Shown here piece by piece: positions 42,082-51,352 of a DNA stretch of 64,000 nt (its first letter is position 1; each line of letters starts with the position of its first letter). Made by a program: the position numbers and the translations under genes. The DNA lies in contig PHEW01000009.1 of assembly GCA_002841315.1 (NCBI GenBank), positions 56,309-120,308 of the forward strand, in the 5' to 3' direction. Below the pieces are notes generated by a model. That model searched no databases. It was not told the DNA's origin and saw only the letters and a program-made list of their open reading frames with translations. This DNA is from Actinobacteria bacterium HGW-Actinobacteria-4 (GTDB taxonomy: Bacteria; Actinomycetota; Actinomycetes; Actinomycetales; Demequinaceae).

Positions 42082-42692
42082 TGCGTCGCAACCTCATCCC
42101 GTTCGCGGTCATGGCCGCGGTGCTCCTCGCGGCGTTCAGCGGATTCGTACTGGGAAACGTGGCCGGCGGCGATACGGCTCCCGCGATCGCGTCCCCTACG
42201 GACACCAGCGCCGACGCCGGCTTTGCGCGCGCCATGCAGGTGCACCACAACCAAGGCGTTGAGATCGCGATGATCATTCGCGATGCCACGGACGATGTCG
42301 AGGTGCGCGTGATGGCCTATGACATGGCCGTGACTCAGGCGCAGCAGTCAGGCCAGATGTACGCGTGGCTTGAACTGTGGGGACTGACGCAATCCTCCAC
42401 TGTTGACCCCATGGCGTGGATGGATGGCCACGGCTCCCATGGCGCCGGAGTCGCGATGCCGGGACTCGCGACGTCTGCTCAGCTGGCCGAACTGCGCGCC
42501 GCGAGCGGCGTGGAGGCTGAAGTGCTGTTCCTCGAGTTGATGATTGTCCACCACGAGGGCGCTGTCGATATGGCTGACGCGGCCCTTGAGCGCGCCACCA
42601 CGCCTGAGGTCAAGCGCCTCGCGCAAAGCATCCTCGACTATCAGAGCAAAGAGATCCGCATCATGCAAGACATGCTCGCGGCCCGCTCGTAG
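42081..42692 (+). CDS. DUF305 family protein
   Basis: The 203-residue exported protein has an N-terminal membrane segment (about 5-27) and two ferritin-like DUF305 motifs, FARAMQVHHNQGVEIAMII and FLELMIVHHEGAVDMADAAL, with a His/Met-rich middle (MDGHGSHGAGVAMPG). DUF305 proteins often accompany copper resistance genes; direct function is not established. It begins in the gatB stop (TAATG), so it is expressed with the amidotransferase operon. Confidence 0.9.
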   Translation: MRRNLIPFAVMAAVLLAAFSGFVLGNVAGGDTAPAIASPTDTSADAGFARAMQVHHNQGVEIAMIIRDATDDVEVRVMAYDMAVTQAQQSGQMYAWLELWGLTQSSTVDPMAWMDGHGSHGAGVAMPGLATSAQLAELRAASGVEAEVLFLELMIVHHEGAVDMADAALERATTPEVKRLAQSILDYQSKEIRIMQDMLAARS

Positions 42693-42701
42693 TCCGAGCC
42701 G

Positions 42702-45170
42702 CTAGCGCACCACCTGAGCCAAGCAGTGGAGATCCCGCGCGGATCGCCCCATGCACAGGGCATACGTTCCTCCAGGTAGAACCCACTCTTGGGCCGCGAC
42801 GTCCCACACCTCGAACGCTCGCCGCGGCACCATGGCCGTGACGGTTGCAGTTGCGCCTGGCTCCACCGTCGCCCTGGCGAACCCAGCCAACCACCGGACG
42901 GGACGGTCATACGCAGGCTCCCCAGCATCGGCCGGTGGCTTGAGGTAGAACTGGACCACCTCGGTCCCGGTGCGCTTGCCGATGTTCGTGATATCCACCT
43001 CGACGGCCACGCTGCCGTCCGCGTTGACTACCGCAGGTCCCACGCGCCCGTACTCCCAGTCGGTCCATCCCAGTCCAAACCCAAAGGGCCGCGCGGGCTC
43101 AAGACCCGCCTTGAACCAGCCGCGGTAGCCCACGTGAACGCCGTCGTCGTAGTGGAGGGTCATGTCCGCGCCGGGCAGCGCGTCCTTGACGGGGACGTCC
43201 TCGGCGCGCGCGGGGAGCGTCCATGGCAGCCGGCCGGCAGGCTCGGTGACGCCGGTGATGACGTCGGCGAGCGCGTGCCCGCATTCCTGGCCAGGGAACC
43301 ACGACCACAACACGGTGCGCGCCTTCTCGAGCCAGGGCAGCAGCACGGGAGCGCCAGCATTGACGGAGATGATGGCGTCCGGCGCCACCTTGAGGACCTG
43401 CGCCACCAGGTCGTTCTGCCTGCCTGGCAGCTCAATGCTGGTGCGGTCAAAGCCCTCGGACTCGACGTCGGCGTTGGTGCCCACCACCACGACCACCACA
43501 TCAGCGGCCGATGCTGCGGCAACGGCTTGAGCGATCTCCTCGTCGATCGAGGGGGCGGGCGGGGCATGCCGAATCTCCCCGCGGGCGAAGGTGCCAAAGC
43601 CGCCGGCGTCCACCACCTGCAGCGTGGCACGGACCCGCACCGTCACCGGATCGATCACCGTGATGCTGCTTCCGCGACCCACCGGCGCCGTGGCGCTCGA
43701 GTCGAGGACTGACTCGTAGCCCGCGCTGTCGCTGCCCCGGGCTACCTCGGTGCCGCCGAGCTCCAGGGTGAACAGCCCGACGGTGCCCACCTCGATGAGG
43801 TGCTCGCCGGGCTCGCTGAGGTGGGCGTCGGCCTCAAGCACCACGGTGGCTACCTGGGGGTCTGGATCTCGTAGCCAGCCCGTCCACGCGGGGTCCACGG
43901 CGCGCGAGACCTCGTTGCCCTGGGCGTCGAGTTGGATGACGGCCACGCCGGGCTTGCCCGTCTCGGGGTCGGCCCAGCCCTCCGAGAAATCCGCCAGGGG
44001 AGTGTGGACCAACGCGGAACCGCCGCGGTGAGTGGTGATCTCTGCGTGCGGGAACGCGGCGCGCAGGCCCTCGAGCGGGCTGACCACATAGTGGGGATTG
44101 ACGAACGAGCTCCCGCCGCCCATCACATAGGCGGACTCGGCATTGGGGCCAATGAGTGCGATGGTCTTGACGGTGGTGGGGTCTACCACGAAGTCGCGCT
44201 CGCGGCGCAGAGTGACGGTGGCGGTCGCGGCCAGCGTGCGGAGGAACAGGGCATCGGCGTCTGCGTCGGCAGGGAGGTGAGGCATGTCTCCATAGCCGCC
44301 CACGCGCTCCGCAAGCAGCAGCAACCTGGCCACCTTGTTGTCGATGACGGACTCTGGGACGTCTCCCGCGCGTACTGCCGCGAGCAGGTGCTCCTCCCAC
44401 GGGCCGCCTGGCCCGGGCATCACGAGGTCGAGCCCTCCCAGGGCGGTGGCGACGGTGGACTGCGCCGCCATCCAGTCGCTCATGACCACACCGTCGAAGC
44501 CCCACTCGTCCTTGAGGACCTCATTGACCAGGTGGCGGTGTTCGGTCATGGGCGCGGACTCGGTGCCGTCGTCTACTTTGTTATAGGCGGCCATCACCGC
44601 CCACGCTCCCACCTCGCGGACAATGCGCTCGAAGGGCGCGAGATAGACCTCGCGAAGCGCCTGCTCGCCCACGGTGGAGACATACTCGGTGCGGGCGGTC
44701 TCGGAGTCGTTCGCGACGTAGTGCTTGACGCACGCGCCCACGCCGGCCGCCTGCATCGACTCGACCACGGCACCACCTATGTGCCCGGTCAGGTAGGGGT
44801 CCTCGGAGTAGCACTCGAAGTGCCGGCCGCCCACGGGAGTGCGTTGAATGTTGACTTGCGGTGCCAACACCACATCTACGTCGAGACGGCGGGCCTCGGA
44901 GGCAAAGAGCCGCCCCGCGCGGCGCGCCGCGGCGATGTCCCAGGTAGCTGCCAGTGCGCTGGGGGAGGGCATGAGCAGAGAAGTGGCGTCAGGGATGTCG
45001 CCGGTTCCGCGCACCCCTACCGGTCCATCGGAAAGCGTCATGGATCGCAATCCGGCTGCGGGAAGCGCGTGGAGCCTGAAGCCAGCCGCTCCGGTGAGCA
45101 AGCGGACCTTGTCTTCAAGGTCCAGTCCGGCGGCCACGGTGAGGTAAGGGGTCAGCGTCGTTGCTTCCAC
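42702..45170 (-). CDS. GH3 beta-glucosidase/beta-xylosidase (cytoplasmic)
   Basis: This 822-residue GH3 enzyme has no signal peptide. It has a TIM-barrel domain with nucleophile D232 (VVMSDWMA), the KHYVANDSE motif (about 143-152), a C-terminal alpha/beta domain carrying ESEGFDR with the probable acid/base Glu, a PA14-like insertion (about 395-500) and a fibronectin-III-like end (VEVDITNIGKRTGTEVVQFY). GH3 enzymes release terminal glucose or xylose; the neighbourhood favours oligosaccharides entering through the adjacent importer. The GTG start has CAGGAG upstream. It is last in the minus-strand xylan gene run and may have its own promoter in the 69-bp gap (TACGAT at 45202-45207). Confidence 0.92.
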   Translation of the reverse strand: MEATTLTPYLTVAAGLDLEDKVRLLTGAAGFRLHALPAAGLRSMTLSDGPVGVRGTGDIPDATSLLMPSPSALAATWDIAAARRAGRLFASEARRLDVDVVLAPQVNIQRTPVGGRHFECYSEDPYLTGHIGGAVVESMQAAGVGACVKHYVANDSETARTEYVSTVGEQALREVYLAPFERIVREVGAWAVMAAYNKVDDGTESAPMTEHRHLVNEVLKDEWGFDGVVMSDWMAAQSTVATALGGLDLVMPGPGGPWEEHLLAAVRAGDVPESVIDNKVARLLLLAERVGGYGDMPHLPADADADALFLRTLAATATVTLRRERDFVVDPTTVKTIALIGPNAESAYVMGGGSSFVNPHYVVSPLEGLRAAFPHAEITTHRGGSALVHTPLADFSEGWADPETGKPGVAVIQLDAQGNEVSRAVDPAWTGWLRDPDPQVATVVLEADAHLSEPGEHLIEVGTVGLFTLELGGTEVARGSDSAGYESVLDSSATAPVGRGSSITVIDPVTVRVRATLQVVDAGGFGTFARGEIRHAPPAPSIDEEIAQAVAAASAADVVVVVVGTNADVESEGFDRTSIELPGRQNDLVAQVLKVAPDAIISVNAGAPVLLPWLEKARTVLWSWFPGQECGHALADVITGVTEPAGRLPWTLPARAEDVPVKDALPGADMTLHYDDGVHVGYRGWFKAGLEPARPFGFGLGWTDWEYGRVGPAVVNADGSVAVEVDITNIGKRTGTEVVQFYLKPPADAGEPAYDRPVRWLAGFARATVEPGATATVTAMVPRRAFEVWDVAAQEWVLPGGTYALCMGRSARDLHCLAQVVR

Positions 45171-45201
45171 GAGTTTGCTCCTGGGTTGGGGTCAGTTTCC
45201 C

Positions 45202-45207
45202 ATCGTA
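45202..45207 (-). promoter_or_regulatory. Possible -10 for distal GH3 gene
   Basis: TACGAT on the minus strand lies in the 69-bp gap, giving a leader of about 30 nt that contains CAGGAG. No convincing -35 is seen. Confidence 0.3.
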
Positions 45208-45239
45208 AGCGCGCCGGCGAGCAGAGTTCGGGCCGTTGG

Positions 45240-45860
45240 TCAGGGGTTGAGCGCTAGGGGTTCCGCTGGGCGGAACCCCCGGAGCACCCATGCGCCGAAC
45301 AGGTAGAGCCCGTAGCCCACTACCACCACCACTGTGAGCACGAGGTAGAGCGCCAAGAGCAGCGGCACGCCCACGACCCACAGTGGCGCCGCGAGGACAA
45401 ACCGAATCCGGGCAATCAGCAGCGCGCGCCGGTAGACCTCCGGGTCGATGCTCACACGGGCGTCTGGGTCCGGAACCCGCTTCTCGATCTCCTCGAGCCA
45501 CGCGTAGTACTCGGGACCCATCTCGTCGTCGTAGTCGTCGTCTCCGGCGAGCGCGTTGCTCTCCCAGTGTTGCACCCACTCCGAGTACTCCTTCGACCCC
45601 ATCACGGCGGCCATCGACTCGGCGAACTCCTTGGTCTCTGCCCACCCGTGTGGGGGCGGCTCGACGATGCCAGCGGAGACTGCTCGGCCAAGGCTCACTT
45701 CGAGCTGCTCGCGGGTAATGGGGTGCTTCCATCGACCCTGATCGCTTGCGGAAACGAAGATGCGCAGCGGGCGGGGCTTGCGCTTGCGCACCTTGACAGC
45801 CCAGAGCAACGTGCGCTCGCTGTCGCTCCACACCCGGTCAGCGTCGCGCTCAGCACTCAT
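45240..45860 (-). CDS. Membrane protein of unknown function in the xylan locus
   Basis: The 206-residue product has a soluble acidic N-terminal part (about 1-145; WSDSERTLLWAVKVRKRKPRPLRIFVSASDQGRWKHP, then HWESNALAGDDDYDDEMGPEYYAWLEEIEKRVPD) and two hydrophobic segments (about 152-192: RFVLAAPLWVVGVPLLLALYLV, LTVVVVVGYGLYLFGAWVL). I do not recognise a family. The -10 TAATAT overlaps the stop codon of the upstream LacI gene and ends 6 nt before the ATG, so it can be transcribed separately from the xylan genes. Confidence 0.75.
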   Translation of the reverse strand: MSAERDADRVWSDSERTLLWAVKVRKRKPRPLRIFVSASDQGRWKHPITREQLEVSLGRAVSAGIVEPPPHGWAETKEFAESMAAVMGSKEYSEWVQHWESNALAGDDDYDDEMGPEYYAWLEEIEKRVPDPDARVSIDPEVYRRALLIARIRFVLAAPLWVVGVPLLLALYLVLTVVVVVGYGLYLFGAWVLRGFRPAEPLALNP

Positions 45861-45866
45861 GGATGG

Positions 45867-45872
45867 ATATTA
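45867..45872 (-). promoter_or_regulatory. -10 element overlapping the lacI stop (leaderless)
   Basis: TAATAT on the minus strand contains the TAA stop of the preceding regulator gene and ends 6 nt before the ATG at 45860. Confidence 0.55.
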
Positions 45873-46880
45873 GCCCCGCGGCGGCGCAGTCGAGTCCCGC
45901 ACCACGAGCGACGTTGACAGCTCCCGGCGGACGTCGGGCGCGGAGCCGTTGTGAACCAACGTGAGCGCCGTGCGGATTGCCTCGCGCGCCATGTCCTCGA
46001 GCGGTTGGCGCACCGTGGTGAGGGCAGGCGTGAGCCACTCGCCTACGGCAACATCGTCAAAGCCCACCACGGACAGGTCATCGGGAATACGCAACCCGCG
46101 TCGCCGAGCCTCGCGATACACGCCGGCCGCTTGCTGGTCAGTGCCGGCGAAGATCGCGGTGGGGGGATCGGGGAGGTCGAGCAGACTCGCGGCCCCGTTC
46201 TCGCCCCCGTCCGGCATGAAGTTCCCGTAGCGCACCAAGTCGGGATCCTCGGGGATGCCCGCACGCGCAAGCGCCTCGCGGTACCCGTAGAGCCGGTCGC
46301 GTGCGCAGATGACGTCCTTGGGTCCGGTGACGATGCCGATGCGCCGGTGGCCCAGTGCAGTTAAGTGTTCCGTGGCGGACAGTCCGCCCGCGAAGTTGGT
46401 GGCCGTAATCGATGGGATGAAGGGGTTCGAGCCGCCAACGGGATCCACCAACACCACAGGAGTGTTGAGCTTGGATAGCTCCTCTTCGGCGCCGGGGTAG
46501 AGCTCGGAGACCACCAAGACCACCGCGTCGGTACGGCGGCTTGCGAGGTGCTGGATCCAGTGGCTGTTGCCAACGCGCCTGCCGTGCATCGAGGTCACGA
46601 CCAAACTCACGCCAGCCTTCGCGGCCTCGCTCTCCGCGCCCTGGACCAGCGGCATCGCCCAGACGGTATCGAGGTCGCGGATCACGAAGTCGATGAGCCC
46701 AACTGTGGCCTTCCTCGTGTTTCCGCGCCGCCGGTAGCCGTGCTCCGTGAGCAACTCATGGACCCGTGCCCGCGTGCTAGGCGCGACTCCGGCCCGGCCG
46801 TTGAGCACCTTGGACACGGTGGGGACAGACACGCCCGCGATCTCGGCGATCTCGGCGATGGTCACTCGGTCGCCGTTCAC
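45870..46880 (-). CDS. LacI-family regulator (operon-internal)
   Basis: This 336-residue transcription factor has an N-terminal HTH (VTIAEIAEIAGVSVPTVSKVLNGRAGVAPSTRARV) and a periplasmic-binding-fold ligand domain (GLIDFVIRDLDTVWAMPLVQG, AVVLVVSELYP, GHRRIGIVTGP, PTAIFAGTDQQAAGV, DLSVVGFDDVAVGEWLTPALTTVRQP). The start is GTG with GAGGAGG upstream, and the GH10 stop is only 9 nt before it. It is co-transcribed with the xylan genes and probably senses xylo-oligosaccharides. A second LacI gene diverges from the operon head at 53919. Confidence 0.93.
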   Translation of the reverse strand: MNGDRVTIAEIAEIAGVSVPTVSKVLNGRAGVAPSTRARVHELLTEHGYRRRGNTRKATVGLIDFVIRDLDTVWAMPLVQGAESEAAKAGVSLVVTSMHGRRVGNSHWIQHLASRRTDAVVLVVSELYPGAEEELSKLNTPVVLVDPVGGSNPFIPSITATNFAGGLSATEHLTALGHRRIGIVTGPKDVICARDRLYGYREALARAGIPEDPDLVRYGNFMPDGGENGAASLLDLPDPPTAIFAGTDQQAAGVYREARRRGLRIPDDLSVVGFDDVAVGEWLTPALTTVRQPLEDMAREAIRTALTLVHNGSAPDVRRELSTSLVVRDSTAPPRG

Positions 46881-46889
46881 AGCGCCTCC

Positions 46890-48137
46890 TCAGTCCACCG
46901 TGATGGAGTGATTAAGGTGCGTGCCAGCCGCGATCTCGAGGTCGACGCCAGCCACGCGGTACGTTCCGCCAAACCCTTCGATAGTCACGCGACCATCCGC
47001 GTCGGTACCAAGCTCGGTAGGTGACACCCACCATTCGCCGCGAATGAGGTCGCGGAGCGCGTCGTAAGAGGGCTTGGTGGTGCCATCCGCGCGCACCAGG
47101 CCCGCGGGCGCCCCAAGCCACGAGCCCTCGTCAGTCAGGCCCCAGTAAGTAAGCGACTCGACGCTCGGGTGCGCCACCACTGTGCGATAGTGACGGATCA
47201 TCTCGTTGGCCTGGCGCTCCTCGCCCCCAGGCGTTGAGGGCCACGATTCCACCTGGTAGTCGTTCAGATCAACGATGTGGGCAGGCATGAGATCCCCGGA
47301 CACCAGCGTGGTCTCGGTCATCTGAATCGGCAGGTCGAACCTGCTGAAGCGGTCCAAGATCTCGCTGATCTGATCCTCGCCCCTGAAGCCCTGGTGCATG
47401 TGGGTCTGCACTCCCAGCGCGTCAATCACGATGCCGGCGGCAAGGCACTCCTCGATGAGATGCTCGTAGTCCTCACTAAGGTCAAAATCGTTGAGGATCA
47501 GCCTTGCTGCGGGGTTCGCGGCACGCGCGGTCTCGAAGGCCATGCGGACCATTGCGACACGGCCGCGCCGCTGGGCGAGCGGGGTGATCGCGTTGTCGTC
47601 CTTGTCGAAGACCGGCAAAATCACGGCCTCGTTGATCGCATCCCAGACGTCAATCACCCCGGCGAAGTCCGTGACTTCGCGCGTGATGCGGGCACGAACA
47701 GTAGCCTCAAGCTCGGCGTCCGGCATTCCCTTGAGCCAGGGAGGTGCAAGGGTGTGCCACAGCAAGGGATGGCCTTTGACCATCACGCCGCGTTCCTTGA
47801 ACCAGCGGGCAGTGGCGAGCAGACGCGCGGTGTCTGGCTCTCCCGGCTGGGGCTCAAACCCCGACCAGTAGAACGGCAACGTCGCCATGTTGAACACGCC
47901 CAACCACAGGTCAGCGAGCAAGTCGCCGTGGGCCGCGGAGGCACCGCCGAACACGTTGGCGGCGGCCTCGCTTTCCCCGTTCGCATAAGCGATGAGGTCA
48001 AACCCGATGTTGCCAAACCCGAACTGGTGGTTGGTTTGCTCCACCGTCACGGGAGTGTGTGCGCGCGTCGCGCCATCCGAGTCCACCACCGTCACTGTCG
48101 CAGTGCCGGTGCGGTGGTGCATGGCCGCGTTGCCCAT
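46890..48137 (-). CDS. Intracellular GH10 xylanase
   Basis: GH10 enzymes cleave beta-1,4-xylan and xylo-oligosaccharides. The 415-residue product has a short N-terminal beta segment (TATVTVVDSDGATRAHTPVTVEQ) then the barrel: FGFGNIGFD, MVKGHPLLWHTLAP, acid/base E170 in WDAINEAV, and nucleophile E275 in QMTETTLVSG. No signal peptide is present with the ATG at 48137 (GAAGGGG upstream), indicating cytoplasmic action on imported oligosaccharides; a longer upstream reading would not add a signal. It starts 44 nt after the GH3 gene and is followed by the LacI gene. Confidence 0.92.
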   Translation of the reverse strand: MGNAAMHHRTGTATVTVVDSDGATRAHTPVTVEQTNHQFGFGNIGFDLIAYANGESEAAANVFGGASAAHGDLLADLWLGVFNMATLPFYWSGFEPQPGEPDTARLLATARWFKERGVMVKGHPLLWHTLAPPWLKGMPDAELEATVRARITREVTDFAGVIDVWDAINEAVILPVFDKDDNAITPLAQRRGRVAMVRMAFETARAANPAARLILNDFDLSEDYEHLIEECLAAGIVIDALGVQTHMHQGFRGEDQISEILDRFSRFDLPIQMTETTLVSGDLMPAHIVDLNDYQVESWPSTPGGEERQANEMIRHYRTVVAHPSVESLTYWGLTDEGSWLGAPAGLVRADGTTKPSYDALRDLIRGEWWVSPTELGTDADGRVTIEGFGGTYRVAGVDLEIAAGTHLNHSITVD

Positions 48138-48180
48138 GACGCCCCTTCGCTTTGGTAGTGCTGCCCGGATGAGCGATGGA

Positions 48181-50451
48181 TCAGGTGCTTGTTGCCGTGG
48201 TCCACCGTGGTGAGGCCACGGTGACCTCGTGCACGTCTCCCACCAGTGTGACGGACGCGCTCGCATGCCGTTGCTCACATGTGCCGGTCCAGAGCTCGAT
48301 TTCGCCCGGCTCGACCACGCGCTTCATAGAGCGGTTCGAGAACGCCAGGCGGGTCGTGGGAACGTTGAACGTCACCACCGTGGACTCACCTGGGTCGAGT
48401 GCTACACGGTGGTAACCCAGCAGCTGCGCCACGGGGCGGGTGATGGACGCCCATGTGTCGTGCCCGTAAATCTGCACCACCTCTTCGCCATGGCGTTGCC
48501 CCGTATTGGTGACGGTCACGGAAGCGGTGATCACGGCATCGGCCGCAACCTCGGCGTCGACCGTGAGATCGGTGTGGGCAAAGGCTGTATAGGAAAGCCC
48601 GTGCCCAAACTCTGCCACCGGAGTGGAGTCGAGGTTGGTGACGTCGGTGCCGCGGCCCAGTTTGGGGTGCAGGTACGAGTACGGCTGCGCCCCGGCGGAG
48701 CGCGGGAGGGTGACGGACAGGCGGCCCGACGGGTTGACCCGCCCCGACAGCACCCCTGCGATCGCACCGCTACCCTCTTCGCCTGGGAAGAAGGACTGAA
48801 TGACGGCGGCGCAGGAGTCCAGCGCCCAGCCCACCGAGTAGGGGCGGCCGGTCATCATGACCAACACCACTGGCGTGCCCGTCGCGATCACCTGCTCCAC
48901 CAGGGCCCGCTGGACGCCGGGTAACTCGAGGTCGTCCGTGTCGCAGCCTTCGCCTACGGTCCCGCGGCCGAACAGGCCTGCGTGATCGCCTACCACCACC
49001 ACAGCGACATCGGCGGCCGATGCTATGGAGGAGGCTTCGTCAAAGCCAGAGGTGTCGTTGTCGTTGACAGCACAGCCGTGGGCATAGGTCGCGGACTTGC
49101 CGAGTTCGGAGCGAATTGCCTCCAGCACGGTGGGGGCCTCGAAGCCCATCTCGATGCCCGGCCGTTGAGCCAACACATGGTTGGCAAAGGAGTAGCACCC
49201 AAAGAGGGCGGCCGCGCGGTGGGCGTTGGGCCCAATCACGGCCACCTTGCCCACGGTGGTGGGGTCGAGCGGCAGTACGCCGTTGTTCGAAACCAACACC
49301 ACGGACTTCTCCGCGAGCTCCCGCGCCACGGCGCGGTGAGCGGGGCTGTCGAGGTCAACCCCGGTGGGGGAGGGGCCCTCGAACGTCTCGTCGAGCAGGC
49401 CCAGTTCTTGCTTCTGGAGCAAGGCGCGACGGACCGCTCGGTCCACCAGCGCAATGTCGACGCGGCCATCCTTGATCGCTTGAGTGAGCGGCGCCGTGTA
49501 TGCGTCTCCCGTGGGCAGTTCGATGTCGATGCCTGCGGTGAGTGCTTGGGCGGCGGCGTCGCTGTGGTCACGAGCGACCTCGTGCAACACGTGCAGGAAG
49601 GCGACGCCAAAGTAGTCGCTGACCACGACGCCGTCGAATCCCCACTGATCGCGCAAGACTCCGGTCAGGAGCGACTCGTCAGCGGCGACCGGCATGCCGT
49701 CGATGTCCGTGTACGAGTGCATGACGGAGCGCACGTTGCCGTCGAGCACGGCCATCTCGAACGGCAACAGCAACACGTCGGCGAGCTCGCGCGGCCCGGC
49801 GTGAACGGGAGCGAAGTTGCGCCCCGCGCGTGAGGCGGAATACCCCACAAAGTGCTTGAGTGTGGCGTGTACGCCCGAGGATTGAAGACCGCGCACATAT
49901 GACGTGCCCACGGTGCCCACCAGGTAGGGGTCCTCGCCAATGCACTCTTCGACACGGCCCCAGCGGGGGTCACGCACCACATCGAGGACGGGTGCCAGGC
50001 CCTGGTGAATGCCGAGCGCGCGCATCGAGTCACCGATCAACGCACCCATGGATTCCACAAGCTCGGGGTCGAAGGCCGATCCCCACGCGAGCGGTGTGGG
50101 GAACGTGGCAGCTTTCCACGCGGAGAGCCCGGTGAGGCACTCCTCGTGGACGAGGGCCGGGATGCCAAGGCGCGTCTGTTTGACGAGGTGACGCTGCTTG
50201 TCCCAGAGCCACGCGGCGCGCTCGTCCGCGTTGACGGGAGTGGTCCCGTAGACGCGGGTGAGGTGGCCTAAGCCGTGCTCCATGGCGTCTTCAAGTTTGC
50301 CTGTCAACGGGTTCTCCCCTTGAAGCGGGGCCACAGCGTCGCCCTCTTCGCCTTCCCAGAAGCCCACAATCTGCGCGAGCTTCTCCTCGAGTGTCATGCG
50401 AGAGAGCAGGTCGTCCACCTTGGAAGCGACGTCAATGTCGAAGGTAGTCAT
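48181..50451 (-). CDS. GH3 beta-xylosidase/beta-glucosidase
   Basis: This 756-residue cytoplasmic GH3 enzyme has N-terminal barrel motifs LAPVLDVVRDPRWGRVEECIGEDPYLVG, LKHFVGY and nucleophile D279 in VVVSDYFGVAFL, a second domain (VAVIGPNAHRA, VVVVGDHAGLFGRGTVGEGCD with a likely acid/base Glu) and an Fn3-like C-terminus (SVTVTNTGQRHGEEVVQIY). Its place directly after the importer and before GH10 matches the bxl-type operon of Streptomyces, so xylose release from xylo-oligosaccharides is the likely role. The ATG lies 11 nt after the permease stop. Confidence 0.93.
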   Translation of the reverse strand: MTTFDIDVASKVDDLLSRMTLEEKLAQIVGFWEGEEGDAVAPLQGENPLTGKLEDAMEHGLGHLTRVYGTTPVNADERAAWLWDKQRHLVKQTRLGIPALVHEECLTGLSAWKAATFPTPLAWGSAFDPELVESMGALIGDSMRALGIHQGLAPVLDVVRDPRWGRVEECIGEDPYLVGTVGTSYVRGLQSSGVHATLKHFVGYSASRAGRNFAPVHAGPRELADVLLLPFEMAVLDGNVRSVMHSYTDIDGMPVAADESLLTGVLRDQWGFDGVVVSDYFGVAFLHVLHEVARDHSDAAAQALTAGIDIELPTGDAYTAPLTQAIKDGRVDIALVDRAVRRALLQKQELGLLDETFEGPSPTGVDLDSPAHRAVARELAEKSVVLVSNNGVLPLDPTTVGKVAVIGPNAHRAAALFGCYSFANHVLAQRPGIEMGFEAPTVLEAIRSELGKSATYAHGCAVNDNDTSGFDEASSIASAADVAVVVVGDHAGLFGRGTVGEGCDTDDLELPGVQRALVEQVIATGTPVVLVMMTGRPYSVGWALDSCAAVIQSFFPGEEGSGAIAGVLSGRVNPSGRLSVTLPRSAGAQPYSYLHPKLGRGTDVTNLDSTPVAEFGHGLSYTAFAHTDLTVDAEVAADAVITASVTVTNTGQRHGEEVVQIYGHDTWASITRPVAQLLGYHRVALDPGESTVVTFNVPTTRLAFSNRSMKRVVEPGEIELWTGTCEQRHASASVTLVGDVHEVTVASPRWTTATST

Positions 50452-50461
50452 CGTGTAGTGC

Positions 50462-51346
50462 CTATCCCTTCACTGCGCCGGTGAGGCCGTCCACGATGCG
50501 TCGTTCCATCATCAGGAAGAACACCAGCGCCGGGATCATCGCCAACGAGGTGTAGGCCATGATCATGGTGGTCGCGGAGGAGTACTGGCCCTGGAATGTC
50601 GTCACTCCCAGAGGCAGAGTCATTCCAGTGGGGTCTCCCGTCAGCAGGAGCAGCGGTAGCAGGTAGGCGTTCCAGGATCCAATGAAGGCCAAGACCCCCA
50701 CGGTCACCATGGCTGGCCTGGCGAGCGGGATCACCATGCGGAAGAAGAACCCGATGCGCGACACACCGTCCATGAACGCCGCCTCTTCGAGCTCATCGGG
50801 CAACGCCACCAGGAACGGGCGCATGATGATGACCGTCACCGGGATGGCGAAGGCAATCTGCGGAATGATGAGGCCCCAGAGGCCGCTGATGCCCATGTCA
50901 CGGAGCAACAGGTACAGCGGCAACACCGCAACGGTAAGCGGGAACATCAGTCCAGTGGTGAACACCACGAACAGCGCCTGGCGCCCCTTGAATGAATAGC
51001 GAGCGAGCGGGTAGGCAGCCATGGTGCCGAACAGCACCACGCCTGCGGTGGTCGCCACGGCCACGAAGGTTGAGTTCGCCAACTGCCGCCAGAACAGCCC
51101 TTGAGACAGGATGTTCCAGTAGTTCTGCCACAGGAACGGATCCGGCAGACCCGTTGGGTTCGACGCGAGATCTCCCTGCGAGCGGAACCCACCGAGAATC
51201 AGGTAGATGATGGGGCCAAGGGTGATGGCAACGCCGGCCAAGGAGATGCCGAGCGTGGCCCAGAGCGCGTTGTCGAACGGCCGCACTCGACTTGGGGCCT
51301 TGCGCGGGGTGTCAGCGGTTACGACTGGCAGAGTTGGGATAGCCAT
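50462..51346 (-). CDS. Sugar ABC transporter permease, MalG type (xylan locus)
   Basis: This 294-residue inner-membrane permease has six predicted helices and the EAA motif ELEEAAFMDGVSRIGFFFRMVIPLA. It starts 6 nt after the stop of the other permease with AGGTGAG upstream. It resembles BxlG-type subunits. The ATPase is missing from the locus and must be supplied in trans. Confidence 0.94.
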   Translation of the reverse strand: MAIPTLPVVTADTPRKAPSRVRPFDNALWATLGISLAGVAITLGPIIYLILGGFRSQGDLASNPTGLPDPFLWQNYWNILSQGLFWRQLANSTFVAVATTAGVVLFGTMAAYPLARYSFKGRQALFVVFTTGLMFPLTVAVLPLYLLLRDMGISGLWGLIIPQIAFAIPVTVIIMRPFLVALPDELEEAAFMDGVSRIGFFFRMVIPLARPAMVTVGVLAFIGSWNAYLLPLLLLTGDPTGMTLPLGVTTFQGQYSSATTMIMAYTSLAMIPALVFFLMMERRIVDGLTGAVKG

Positions 51347-51352
51347 CGTTTC

